Program-made: the position numbers and the translations under genes
Shown here: piece after piece, positions 1 to 7,626 of the stretch
How the letters are laid out: each line of letters opens with the position of its first letter
Numbering within the stretch: position 1 is the stretch's first letter
The notes under the pieces: model-generated
What the model was told of the DNA's origin: nothing
The model's database searches: none
What the model saw: only the letters and a program-made list of their open reading frames with translations
Assembly (NCBI RefSeq): GCF_020531845.1
Contig: NZ_JAJAVF010000003.1
Coordinates: 62,001 to 126,000 of the forward strand
Origin: Methylobacillus methanolivorans
GTDB taxonomy: Bacteria > Pseudomonadota > Gammaproteobacteria > Burkholderiales > Methylophilaceae
Length of the DNA stretch: 64,000 nucleotides
Direction of reading: 5' to 3'

Positions 1-388
1 GGCCGATCTCATGCCCCAATACTCCAGCAACCTCAGACTCATTCTTCGCGGCAAGCAACAAGCCAGTATGCACACCGATAACGCCGCCGGGCATGGCAAA
101 CGCATTGATGCTGTTATCCTTGACCACGAAAAAATTGAAACGCTGATATTTATCTGGCCCGTTGGCAGCAAGCCTGTGTCCTAAATCATCAATGTAATCA
201 TTGATCTCGGGGTCTTCCAACACTTGGCTGCTCGCATACACATCTCGCATGATTTCATCCGCGATGCGCTGCTCATCAAGTGGCGACATGACGGTTGCAG
301 AATAATCACCCAGCTCCGGCAAACCATCGGCTAGAGCAGTAGGTGCGACACAGGCAAGGAATACAATTAGATAAAGCGCTTTCATCAT
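1..388 (-). CDS. M48-family periplasmic metalloprotease, BepA-like (C-terminus outside window)
   Basis: Reading the minus strand from an ATG-ATG pair at 388 gives an open frame of about 129 codons that runs off the window edge. It begins with a hydrophobic signal peptide (ending near ALA, residue 20). It continues with the pattern seen before the catalytic centre of BepA/YfgC-type M48 proteases: a dimerisation-like segment with DPEINDYIDDLGHRL, then NSINAFAMPGGVIGVHTGLL, and the first half of the zinc motif, GHEIG, at the very edge. In this family the HExxH helix binds zinc, and the enzyme degrades or assists outer-membrane proteins such as LptD. The rest of the catalytic domain and any TPR repeats are not visible. 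It is divergent from moaC, so the 389-465 gap should hold both promoters. Family assignment is firm; the exact orthologue is inferred. Confidence 0.8.
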   Translation of the reverse strand, partial: MMKALYLIVFLACVAPTALADGLPELGDYSATVMSPLDEQRIADEIMRDVYASSQVLEDPEINDYIDDLGHRLAANGPDKYQRFNFFVVKDNSINAFAMPGGVIGVHTGLLLAAKNESEVAGVLGHEIG

Positions 389-465
389 TGCTATGATAAC
401 AACCTCACGCACCAAGTTCACTAGCGCCGGGCCATCAGGCCCACGGCCACAACGCAGGAAACCAC

Positions 466-945
466 ATGAGCAAGCTCACCCATTTTGATGCCAGCGGCCA
501 GGCCCATATGGTCGACGTTGGCGACAAAGCCGAAACCAGGCGTATTGCCATTGCTGGCGGCAGTATCCGCATGCAGCCTGAAACATTAGCCACGATAGAG
601 AGCGGTGATACAAAAAAAGGTGATGTACTCGGCATTGCACGTATCGCCGCCATACAAGGTTCAAAACGTACCGCTGAACTCATCCCGCTCTGCCACCCTA
701 TCCCACTCACCAAGGTTGGCGTGGTGTTCACCATTGACCGCGCATTAAACAGCATCCATTGCCAAGTCACGACGGAAACCGTAGGGCGCACCGGGGTGGA
801 AATGGAAGCGCTCGCCGCTACTAGCATCGCCTTGCTGACGATTTACGATATGTGCAAGGCCATGGATAGGGGCATGATCATTAGCGACATTCGCCTGCTG
901 GAAAAACAGGGCGGCAAGTCAGGGCATTGGCAGGCCATTGATTAA
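466..945 (+). CDS. moaC: Cyclic pyranopterin monophosphate synthase MoaC (molybdenum cofactor synthesis)
   Basis: MoaC converts the cyclic GTP-derived intermediate made by MoaA into cyclic pyranopterin monophosphate, an early step of molybdopterin synthesis in the cytoplasm. The 159-residue product is full family length, with the conserved LTHFD start, the PLCHPIPLT segment, [12 protein letters not shown] and the C-terminal [12 protein letters not shown]...GGKSGHW block. An AGGA ribosome site lies 7 bp before ATG 466. The last ~30 codons lie inside the left copy of a 105-bp repeat whose other copy is at 13771-13875. The gene is therefore a hybrid, its C-terminus (ending QAID) supplied by the integrated element, while the displaced remnant ends QAS. 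The reading frame is intact and all conserved residues are kept, so function should be preserved. Confidence 0.95.
   Translation: MSKLTHFDASGQAHMVDVGDKAETRRIAIAGGSIRMQPETLATIESGDTKKGDVLGIARIAAIQGSKRTAELIPLCHPIPLTKVGVVFTIDRALNSIHCQVTTETVGRTGVEMEALAATSIALLTIYDMCKAMDRGMIISDIRLLEKQGGKSGHWQAID
833..937 (+). repeat. attL: left copy of the moaC 3'-end direct repeat
   Basis: Bases 833-937 match 13771-13875 at a constant offset of 12,938. Only two mismatches occur (837 G/A and 849 T/C), and 850-937 (88 bp) is identical. Identity stops abruptly at 938 (T versus G). This is the signature of site-specific integration into a gene 3' end, with the element rebuilding the end of the gene. The crossover must lie inside the identical 88 bp. 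Confidence 0.9.
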
Positions 946-1058
946 TAACGAAATTAATCATTACTAGCAACCATGTCGTTATTCTAAGCCAATAGCCTTA
1001 GCGTAAATCTGCATTCAAATCCTATGTTTGTCCATCATCTGTCCAATTGGAGGGATGT

Positions 1059-2039
1059 ATGGCATCAATTCGTGAACGTAATGGTAAGTGGCAAGCGAGA
1101 GTAGTACGCCGCGGCTATCCTTCATCAGCAAAGTCATTTGACTCTTATGATGATGCGGTGAAGTGGGCACGTAAGTTGGAGGTCGCAATCGACACCAACA
1201 CTCATCCGATTCAATCATCGATTAACAATATCAATTTTGAAGAGTTGATTTATCGTTATATTCGAGAGGTTTATAAAGATCGTCCACCAAAAGATATTGA
1301 TATTGTTCGCTTGAAGGCTTTAGCCAATCGTAAAGTAGCCAAGTACCGCCTGTGTCACATGCAGAGTAATGTCATTGCCGCATATCGAGATTTACGCTTA
1401 CAGGAAGTCGGAGCTGGGACGGTAATTCGTGACCTTTCATACATCTCCAGCATATGGAATCACGCCAAGAGGGAATGGGGATTAACTGTTACCAATCCCT
1501 GCAGCCTTGTCAAAAAACCTCGGAGTCCTCTAGGTAGAAATCGAATATTAAGTATTGAGGAAGAAATAGCGTTATACAATGTAATTGATAAAAATCGGAA
1601 GTCCAACCCCGAGTTACGTACCATCATCCAATTAGCGATTGAAACAGCTATGCGACGGGGTGAGTTGCTTAACCTATGCTGGGAACATGTAGATTTATCA
1701 AAAAGCGTAGCCTACTTACCTCATTCCAAAAATGGTAAGCCAAGATACATACCATTATCTTCAAAAGCCGTAGCCATCCTTCAAGTGATAAAGAAGGACT
1801 CCGGCAGTGTCTTTACAATCCAACCTCAAACATTACATGCAGCATTTTATAAAGCCGTCAGGCGAGCAGGATTAATAAATTTACGGTTCCACGACTTACG
1901 TCACACTGCAACTACGCGTATGGCCAAAAAGTTACCGAATGTCATTGAATTGGCATCTGTCACAGGCCATCAATCTATTCAAATGCTAAAACGTTACTAC
2001 CATCCAGATGCTGAGTTGCTTGCACGAAAGCTAGGTTAA
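1059..2039 (+). CDS. Tyrosine recombinase / integrase of the moaC island
   Basis: This site-specific recombinase is expected to integrate and excise the island at the moaC 3' end. The 326-residue protein has an N-terminal arm-binding and core-binding region (about 1-155) and a C-terminal catalytic domain. The catalytic set is visible: Arg199 in TAMRRGE, a beta-hairpin lysine in HSKNGKPRYIPL (about 224-227), His278 and Arg281 in FHDLRHT, His304 in TGHQS, and nucleophile Tyr313 in RYYHP. Start ATG 1059 is preceded by GGAGGG at 1049-1054; an in-frame TTG at 1047 overlaps that ribosome site and is rejected. It sits 113 bp after moaC on the same strand, so read-through from moaC could contribute to expression. 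It converges on the KAP gene. Confidence 0.93.
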   Translation: MASIRERNGKWQARVVRRGYPSSAKSFDSYDDAVKWARKLEVAIDTNTHPIQSSINNINFEELIYRYIREVYKDRPPKDIDIVRLKALANRKVAKYRLCHMQSNVIAAYRDLRLQEVGAGTVIRDLSYISSIWNHAKREWGLTVTNPCSLVKKPRSPLGRNRILSIEEEIALYNVIDKNRKSNPELRTIIQLAIETAMRRGELLNLCWEHVDLSKSVAYLPHSKNGKPRYIPLSSKAVAILQVIKKDSGSVFTIQPQTLHAAFYKAVRRAGLINLRFHDLRHTATTRMAKKLPNVIELASVTGHQSIQMLKRYYHPDAELLARKLG

Positions 2040-2170
2040 ATAATTCAATAGTCATGATAAGGAGCCACGGCCATTTTGATACTCATAGCAGATTCATACT
2101 ATTGATAAGAAAGAGAAAGGTTAGTAAAAATTGACATTAGATCAAAATAAATAAGAACAAAATAATTATT

Positions 2171-3571
2171 TTATTTTGTTAGAAGATCAATTTTATTGGT
2201 GATATAACTTAACTCTACAAAGGAATGATTGAATTGGAAATTATCAATTAAAGATAAAACATTTTTAGCTTGATCAATATAAATTTGATCTCCTTTATTT
2301 TCTTTTACTAAGGAATTTAATTCATCAATTTCATTACTATTTCTATAACTATTTGATGCCATCATTAGCAATCTTGCATAAATCAAATTTCCTACTGAAC
2401 TAAAAACAAAATCTTTTCCACCTGGCAAGCTAGATAAGTAGCTTATTACAGATGATACAGGTGCTCCAAAATAGATAATATTCCGATAAATAGAAGCAGC
2501 CTCAAACTTCAATATAACTAACAAAACCACTACTTCCGGATATAAATAACTATCAACAGGTGTGGATTTTATGACTATCGTGAAAATTGTAAAATATTGC
2601 TCTTGGGATCTGATTGAAATGTTAAATGCGACTGTTAGATAGGTGAGAGTTTTTATCAACCCACTTTCTTCATACTGAAGTTCTTGGTATTTCTTTCTTG
2701 AGGAAAAGAATTGATTATACCCAAAGCGATTTATCAGATTATTTGCAATTGTTTTCCCATCCGGATATGGCAAATGATACTCCATATCAATAAATCTCTT
2801 CAAATATTCATTAGCATTAAATTCACTACCATAAATAGCTTTAAGACTTGAATTTAGTTGATCTTTATCAATTGCCAATATAAAAACAATATCTTCAATA
2901 TTAAAAATATGCTTCACTCTCTCAAGCAACTCAACAGAATAACTTGGTCGACACCGATCTAGCTCATCAACAAAAATTATTAATTTATTAAAATTTCCTT
3001 GTTGTTTAAGCTTCTGAACAAAGTCAGACAACCTAGATCTAAATTCATTAATTAAATTCTTCTGCTTATCAAAAGCACTTACAGCATCCCTAATACCATC
3101 ACCAACAGCCTCAACTAGTGCTGACTCTTGTATTTCATCAAGATCCAGCATGCCTGCAGTTAATATTTTTGCTGCAACCGGGATAGATCGTTTAGCAAGG
3201 GCAGACCCAGTTGCTTTAAGTCTATTGATATGCTTTTCCTGAATTATTTTCTTTTCATCTAATAGTTCATACAGAGAATTAATTTCTGAAAGTAATGAGA
3301 TAAGCGGGTCAGATGTAAAATCAGTTTCCCACGCATTCAAATAAATACAACTACACTCATTAGCTTCGAGATAGGATTTCCACATTTTTAGAAACGTAGT
3401 TTTCCCGCTGCCCCATGGTGAATTAATACCAATAACAAAAGAAGTATCCAATCCTTTAACGAAGCCAGACAAAGCAATTGCCAGCTCCTTTCTTCCATAA
3501 GCATCTTGCTTAAAAGGATCATTATTATTTACTTCTATAGCAGATAGTTTTACTTTCATAGATTTATTCAT
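2171..3571 (-). CDS. KAP-family P-loop NTPase
   Basis: The 466-residue protein has the KAP NTPase hallmarks: an N-terminal DPFKQDAYGR lead-in, Walker A in GINSPWGSGKTTF (about 48-60), the family motif YLNAWETDF shortly after it, and a Walker B of the form KLIIFVDELDRCRP near residue 200. KAP proteins are membrane-associated STAND-like or AAA-like ATPases. Several are phage-exclusion factors, such as T7 exclusion by F PifA, which makes a defence role plausible here, but its target is unknown. The gene is much richer in A+T than its neighbours, pointing to separate acquisition. No convincing Shine-Dalgarno site precedes ATG 3571 or the in-frame ATG 3559, so the start is uncertain. It lies 28 bp downstream of the nuclease gene on the same strand. 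Confidence 0.85.
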   Translation of the reverse strand: MNKSMKVKLSAIEVNNNDPFKQDAYGRKELAIALSGFVKGLDTSFVIGINSPWGSGKTTFLKMWKSYLEANECSCIYLNAWETDFTSDPLISLLSEINSLYELLDEKKIIQEKHINRLKATGSALAKRSIPVAAKILTAGMLDLDEIQESALVEAVGDGIRDAVSAFDKQKNLINEFRSRLSDFVQKLKQQGNFNKLIIFVDELDRCRPSYSVELLERVKHIFNIEDIVFILAIDKDQLNSSLKAIYGSEFNANEYLKRFIDMEYHLPYPDGKTIANNLINRFGYNQFFSSRKKYQELQYEESGLIKTLTYLTVAFNISIRSQEQYFTIFTIVIKSTPVDSYLYPEVVVLLVILKFEAASIYRNIIYFGAPVSSVISYLSSLPGGKDFVFSSVGNLIYARLLMMASNSYRNSNEIDELNSLVKENKGDQIYIDQAKNVLSLIDNFQFNHSFVELSYITNKIDLLTK

Positions 3572-3599
3572 ATAAGATTTATACCATGCAGATTTCAGG

Positions 3600-4088
3600 C
3601 TATTCTTCCCTTCTAAACTCCCAAGGCGGAATAGCTTTATCCGCCCACAACCCTAGCCTATCACGTTGAGCAACATACTCAGCCTGGGCGTAGATAGACC
3701 TATCCTCAACATCCTGCTCCCGTTCATAAGCCTTGTAATGCCAAGCCATGCCCAATTGAATCTGTCGTAGATTCATGTCCTGGCCGTTGTACAGTACCTT
3801 GCCGATAATACGACCATAACGGTCTTTTTTGTTGTAATCAACAGTGACGGTCTGCCCAGCGATAGCTTTTGAGAGAGTGAGCTTGGATTGATTGCCATAG
3901 GCTTGAGTCTTTTCGGGAGCATCAATTCCCACCAGCCTGATCTTGTACTGGGTTTTACCTCTCAGCACAGTGATCGTATCACCATCAGCTACGCGAGTGA
4001 CTTTGCCAGTAATCGTATCAGCAAAAACGGGAGAGATAGCCAAGAGTAGGGCTAAACATAGGTTCGGTAGCAGTTTAGTCAGCTTCAC
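3600..4088 (-). CDS. Exported thermonuclease (staphylococcal-nuclease-like)
   Basis: This is a small exported nuclease of the SNase family, expected to cleave DNA or RNA outside the cytoplasm. The 162 residues start with a signal peptide (hydrophobic core, cleavage near VFA-D, residue 23). The SNase fold follows, with VADGDTITV, RLVGIDAPEKTQ (Arg51, Asp56, Glu59 match the catalytic/metal set of SNase) and KKDRYGRIIGKV, whose Arg93 matches the second catalytic arginine. The C-terminal GLW...PPWEFR segment is typical of Gram-negative plasmid and island versions. It could degrade incoming DNA or serve nutrient use; which is not shown. The decayed gene at 4089-4325 ends at its upstream boundary on the same strand. 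Confidence 0.9.
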   Translation of the reverse strand: MKLTKLLPNLCLALLLAISPVFADTITGKVTRVADGDTITVLRGKTQYKIRLVGIDAPEKTQAYGNQSKLTLSKAIAGQTVTVDYNKKDRYGRIIGKVLYNGQDMNLRQIQLGMAWHYKAYEREQDVEDRSIYAQAEYVAQRDRLGLWADKAIPPWEFRREE

Positions 4089-4325
4089 CTAGCTATCCAA
4101 ACTCATCACGTGGCTTGCTATTGGTTTCAGTAATAATGGGCTACTCATCAAAACGGATAGCCAGGTTTTGTGTATTGCCATTGCAATTTTCTTATCTCAG
4201 ATTTTCAGCAACTCTGAGGTCATGCCCTCGGACTAGGCAGTCAGTTCCTCGTTGAAATTCTGGGTACGTTTTCTCAGCTCGGATTGGGTTTGATCAAGCG
4301 ACTGTTCTTGCTTAGCTAGCCGGGT
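4089..4325 (-). pseudogene. Decayed small gene with two in-frame stops
   Basis: Minus-strand frame 4325-4089 reads as 79 codons in one frame, broken by TAG at codon 31 and TGA at codon 43, then closes with TAG at 4089-4091. Both internal stops are one transition away from TGG. Restoring tryptophan gives a continuous charged, coiled-coil-like segment (LAKQEQSLDQTQSELRKR...FNEEL) and then a more hydrophobic tail (TWLSVLMSSPLLLKPIA). It resembles a small accessory protein of a plasmid or integrative element; no family is recognised. The upstream end is unclear because a run of seven T bases at 4332-4338 (minus-strand reading) could hide a frameshift from the short frame above. A chance open stretch cannot be excluded. 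Confidence 0.4.
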
Positions 4326-4329
4326 TCAT

Positions 4330-4404
4330 TTAAAAAAACAGGTTAACTGCATAAGTCAGCCCTGCAGCCAGCATCACCAGAATGATTGTGGTCGTCATGT
4401 CCAT
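4330..4404 (-). CDS. Possible 24-residue hydrophobic peptide
   Basis: ATG 4404 opens a 24-codon frame, MDMTTTIILVMLAAGLTYAV followed by NLFF, that forms one transmembrane helix and ends in a T-rich stretch. It lies between the membrane-anchored gene at 4455-4979 and the decayed gene at 4089-4325, on the same strand. An AAGAG-like site is close to the ATG. It may be a genuine small membrane peptide or the intact N-terminus of the decayed gene, separated by a shift in the 7-base homopolymer. Evidence is weak. Confidence 0.28.
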   Translation of the reverse strand: MDMTTTIILVMLAAGLTYAVNLFF

Positions 4405-4454
4405 ACTCTTTTGTTGTTATTGGGTGTCGGAGTAAATCAGCTTGCGATCCTTAG

Positions 4455-4979
4455 CTATGAGTCATGCCTGATACCTTTAGCCTTATGTGGATAGGTGTTT
4501 TCAAACAGGCTATAGCATTCGTATTTGGCTAATACGTTTTGCTCCAGATGATCCATCTGAGCCTTGTATTCCTGGAAATTGATCATAAAAGCTTGGGAAA
4601 AGGCCTTGAGCTGCCTGATCTGCTTGAGATTGTCCACATGTACCTCGGATGCACACTGAATCAGGTCTGGCTCCAGTTGCTTGAAGAAAGGACTGGCTTG
4701 TAGTTCGTTGTATTGTTCAGCCTCTTCCCACTCCAGTGTCTTGGCAATCTCCTCTGCCTGTCGTTTTCCCAAGGCTCCGCCAAACCCTCGCAGATCTCGA
4801 AATGAAATGACATTCAACTCGGTATAGCCACGCATGACTTGGTTAGGCATCTTGGCGGCAGTGTTGAGATAAGCCTCTAGCTTGGAAACAGTGCCATCGA
4901 ATTGATGGTAGACATAGCCACCAGCTCCAAGTACCCCTGTCACGATCAGCAAGGTGCCAATTAATAGCTTCTTTTTCAT
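4455..4979 (-). CDS. Membrane-anchored protein of unknown function
   Basis: The 174-residue protein is not recognised. It starts with a lysine-rich tip and one hydrophobic segment (MKKKLLIGTLLIVTGVLGAG, residues 1-20) that should anchor it in the inner membrane. The remainder is soluble, mostly helical and acidic, with two cysteines in the C-terminal half (in IQCASEV and KYECYSL) that could pair in the periplasm. Start ATG 4979 is chosen because GGGGA lies 8 bp upstream. An earlier in-frame ATG at 5066 would overlap the upstream gene and adds a histidine-rich, unlikely N-terminus. It probably forms a transcription unit with the gene at 5027-5578, which has a similar anchor-plus-soluble-domain layout. 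Confidence 0.6.
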   Translation of the reverse strand: MKKKLLIGTLLIVTGVLGAGGYVYHQFDGTVSKLEAYLNTAAKMPNQVMRGYTELNVISFRDLRGFGGALGKRQAEEIAKTLEWEEAEQYNELQASPFFKQLEPDLIQCASEVHVDNLKQIRQLKAFSQAFMINFQEYKAQMDHLEQNVLAKYECYSLFENTYPHKAKGIRHDS

Positions 4980-5026
4980 TGTTGTTTCCCCGATATGATG
5001 TTGCAGTAGTTTTTTATGATGGTGAA

Positions 5027-5578
5027 TTAATTGGGCAGCCTGACTCTTGGATTTCGTCTCTGCCATTCTTCGTTTCTAGCTTTCTCTGCCTCAACACACT
5101 GTTGTGCATATTTCTTGAGAGCCTGGGCTGCTGTGGCATCAATATTTCCCCCGAACTTGGTTTCCTCGGGATTCATCCTGTTGTTATTGGGGAAGCTAAT
5201 GAATTGCACACGAAATTGCTTCCTGTAGGAGAACACCTCGACATGGGCATAATCATGATCCGGATTCCTGATGCCGTATTCGATATTGGGACGAAAGGTA
5301 TGGCGAACAGTGCATTGAATATCTGGGACCTGTGCTACAACAATGTTGGATTCGCGCGTGTCTTCTGCATCTTGTCCTTCACTGATAAAACCTCTCTCGC
5401 GGTACACCACGCTTTCTTCTGGCTGAGATCCAGATTTGACTGGAGGTTTAGATGGAGCAACAGCTGGTTCGGGGCTACTTCTGAGCAAAGCATCCAAGCC
5501 CCATAATAAAAAGCCGCCAATGATGAAATACGCGGCGGTTTGTATGATTTGACGCTTCAGGGTGTTAGGTTTTTTCAT
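5027..5578 (-). CDS. Membrane-anchored protein of unknown function
   Basis: The 183-residue protein is not recognised. A basic N-terminus (MKKPNTLKRQ) precedes one transmembrane helix (about 12-32). A proline-rich linker (about 35-55) and an exported C-terminal domain (about 80-170) follow; the domain has two cysteines (IQCTVRH, QQCVEAE). It is first in the leftward run 5027-4455, 47 bp before the second anchored gene. The divergent XRE gene starts at 5690, and the intervening 111 bp carry two inverted repeats that could be operators, so this pair may be controlled by that regulator. Confidence 0.6.
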   Translation of the reverse strand: MKKPNTLKRQIIQTAAYFIIGGFLLWGLDALLRSSPEPAVAPSKPPVKSGSQPEESVVYRERGFISEGQDAEDTRESNIVVAQVPDIQCTVRHTFRPNIEYGIRNPDHDYAHVEVFSYRKQFRVQFISFPNNNRMNPEETKFGGNIDATAAQALKKYAQQCVEAEKARNEEWQRRNPRVRLPN

Positions 5579-5621
5579 GATTCAGCATTTGTTGTTGATG
5601 TAATTTGCTTATACCATACAC

Positions 5622-5655
5622 TTTACGTCATTTTTAATAATTTGCAATGCGTAAA
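5622..5655. promoter_or_regulatory. Outer inverted repeat in the divergent promoter region
   Basis: TTTACG (5622-5627) and CGTAAA (5650-5655) form a 6-bp inverted repeat with a 22-bp spacer between the divergent genes at 5578 and 5690. It is a possible second operator half-site pair for the XRE regulator. Short repeats like this can arise by chance. Confidence 0.25.
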
Positions 5656-5658
5656 CAA

Positions 5659-5686
5659 TTAATGCCTACTTTTGCTTGGGCATTAA
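5659..5686. promoter_or_regulatory. Candidate operator of the XRE regulator
   Basis: TTAATGCC (5659-5666) and GGCATTAA (5679-5686) are a perfect 8-bp inverted repeat separated by 12 bp, ending 3 bp before the GTG start of the XRE gene. A perfect palindrome at the start of a repressor gene suggests autoregulation and possibly control of the divergent membrane-protein genes. Confidence 0.45.
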
Positions 5687-5689
5687 TCT

Positions 5690-6040
5690 GTGAACGACGA
5701 AATAACGGCTCTAGGGCAGGTACTTGGACGGAATATTGCCAATAGACGCAAAGAGCTGGCTTTGACTCAAGCCAATCTTGCAGAGCGATTAGGGACTGAC
5801 GTGGTGACAATCTCTAGGTTTGAACGAGGGAGCAACTTGCCCTCGTTGCTAAGGTGTCAGCAGATTGCAGAAGTGCTGGCAATGCCCTTGGCTCAATTGC
5901 TTTCAGAATCCTCATCCCAACTGAGTGACCAAGCATTACAACTGGAGCAATACATTTCCAGCCTAGATGGCAAGGACAGGGCTTTTCTGATTGATATGGT
6001 CAAGGCTTGGTGTGGGCATTTGAAATATGATCAACATTAA
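5690..6040 (+). CDS. XRE/Cro-CI-type transcriptional regulator
   Basis: The 116-residue protein has an N-terminal helix-turn-helix of the lambda-repressor type (about residues 10-65): NRRKELALTQANLAERLG is the first helix pair, and VVTISRFERGSNLP the recognition helix. The C-terminal part (about 70-116) is short and helical with no peptidase or sensor domain, so it is more like a plain repressor than a LexA/CI-type switch. The start is GTG 5690, with no strong ribosome site, inside an inverted-repeat region. It faces the short Argonaute gene end-to-end (44 bp apart) and diverges from the membrane-protein pair. It is the only regulator visible on the island, so it may control maintenance or defence genes; targets are inferred. 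Confidence 0.85.
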   Translation: MNDEITALGQVLGRNIANRRKELALTQANLAERLGTDVVTISRFERGSNLPSLLRCQQIAEVLAMPLAQLLSESSSQLSDQALQLEQYISSLDGKDRAFLIDMVKAWCGHLKYDQH

Positions 6041-6084
6041 GAGCACTTAAATTACTGCGTCTAAAAAATGTGACTTGAAGCAAT

Positions 6085-7626
6085 TTATATATAAAACTTA
6101 AAAGGCAACATCGGTTCGCTTTCCTGTGGTGCAGCAATAAGAATATCACCAATAGCATCTGCAAATCTGATGGTTACTGGTGATCTATCATTAAACAAAC
6201 ATGTATTAAAATTGATTTTTGTTAGTGCTAATACATCACTCATTACAATCTTTAGATCAGCTCTGCCTCGGCGAATAGTAATTTGAAGTGGATTGGGTGT
6301 GTCGGGACCCATATAAGTACTTAGTCTGGGAACAAAACCAGAAGTCCATAGAAATCCAGTGTTGTGCCCTATGATCAATGCAGTACCTCTGATAACAGGA
6401 TAGGCACCTGATCGGAAAAGTTTCAGTTGATCCCATGCGTCTGCAATCTGTACACCCACTACATTAGTAGCTGTACCTTGACATGCAGAAGTAAATCCAT
6501 TCCATTCATCATCATTGAATGAAGACTTTGCATGGATAAAAAGCTCAAGAGGCTCTTTTCCATGTTTCGCTTTATATTCAGCAAGAACTGTACTAACCAA
6601 TCTGGCTGCGGCCTCACTATTCAAATGATATTGCTTTGTGTCTGGGTGAAACCAGGGGCCTAGAGCACCTCTAAAGACGACTCCCTCACCATCTGACAAG
6701 AACATTTGAGCAGCACAAACTGAATGACGTGGGGAACCTCCATCCTCATGACGTTTATAAACTAATCCAACATAGCAAACGCCTGGCCGCATGTTGGCTA
6801 TTTGCCATGGTCTTCCTCCGCTCTTGTAGTAAGAACCGGAACAAAGTTTCCATGCAACTGTGGCTGCGTCTTCAAGCTTACGTTTAGGCTCACCTTTTGC
6901 ATTGATAAAGTCATAGGGAGCTAATGTGCTTTCACGGACGAGCTGAGTGACTATTTGATGATCAAGCAGACGTGCTTTCAGTTGACGCCGAAAGTTCTTT
7001 TCGTATTTGTAGACTTCCACGTCTTCAATATCAAACAGTGTTGGCTGGGATGATAGTTTTGTAGCAGTACTTTCAGAGATAGTGACTTTCCCAGTAATCC
7101 TATCTTTCTTTGAAACGGTAGACATTGGTCTGCCGAGCTCGTATACAAATTCTGGAAGAACCACATACCAAAAACTAGGTGGATCTTCATCACGTTTCTG
7201 TTGAGTAACTAATCGATCGACAAATACATCAACAACACATTTAATGGCTTCATGCCTATTCTCGATATGAATCAATCTATGAAGTTCACTTTCGTTGATA
7301 TCATCTATGATACGGTGCGGAGAAGATGACCAAGTTGCATTAAATGCTTCAGCCACTCCAGGAAAAGGAACATGATGAGGCTCGACTTCCTTCGCACCGC
7401 GACGTGGTGCAGGGGTTGGAATAAATGTCGATACTTCTTCCGCCCATTGCCTAAAACGACGGAGTCCATCTTTTGTACCAATAAACCCGTATCGAATTGG
7501 CCGTCTAGATTCAGTGGCATCAACGGGCCCGTAAAGATAGAGTCCATCTCTAGCATATTCAAGACTCTGACCATAACGAAACTCTAAAGTAGGCTCGGGA
7601 ATATATATAACTTCAGGCCTACTCAT
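6085..7626 (-). CDS. Short prokaryotic Argonaute (MID-PIWI) of a SPARTA system
   Basis: In SPARTA systems the short Argonaute binds a guide RNA and detects complementary DNA, triggering the partner TIR domain to destroy NAD(P)+. The 513 residues fit the short class (about 500; no N or PAZ domain). The region around 205-265 is MID-like, with basic and glutamine residues for the guide 5' phosphate (NFRRQLKARLLDHQIVTQLV, then RESTLAP). The PIWI domain runs from about 283 to the end. Its catalytic acids are missing: the first aspartate position reads CYVGLVYK (284-291), and the second reads LFIHAKSSF (362-370) instead of an IHRDG-type motif. It should bind but not slice. The C-terminus PFKFYI resembles the conserved hydrophobic end of the family. 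The ATG overlaps the TIR-APAZ stop (ATGA), showing translational coupling. Confidence 0.93.
   Translation of the reverse strand: MSRPEVIYIPEPTLEFRYGQSLEYARDGLYLYGPVDATESRRPIRYGFIGTKDGLRRFRQWAEEVSTFIPTPAPRRGAKEVEPHHVPFPGVAEAFNATWSSSPHRIIDDINESELHRLIHIENRHEAIKCVVDVFVDRLVTQQKRDEDPPSFWYVVLPEFVYELGRPMSTVSKKDRITGKVTISESTATKLSSQPTLFDIEDVEVYKYEKNFRRQLKARLLDHQIVTQLVRESTLAPYDFINAKGEPKRKLEDAATVAWKLCSGSYYKSGGRPWQIANMRPGVCYVGLVYKRHEDGGSPRHSVCAAQMFLSDGEGVVFRGALGPWFHPDTKQYHLNSEAAARLVSTVLAEYKAKHGKEPLELFIHAKSSFNDDEWNGFTSACQGTATNVVGVQIADAWDQLKLFRSGAYPVIRGTALIIGHNTGFLWTSGFVPRLSTYMGPDTPNPLQITIRRGRADLKIVMSDVLALTKINFNTCLFNDRSPVTIRFADAIGDILIAAPQESEPMLPFKFYI

Noticed and set aside
4979..5506. 175-codon plus-strand frame opposite the two membrane-anchored genes
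   Set aside because: The minus-strand pair has proper anchors and starts; the plus frame has none of these.
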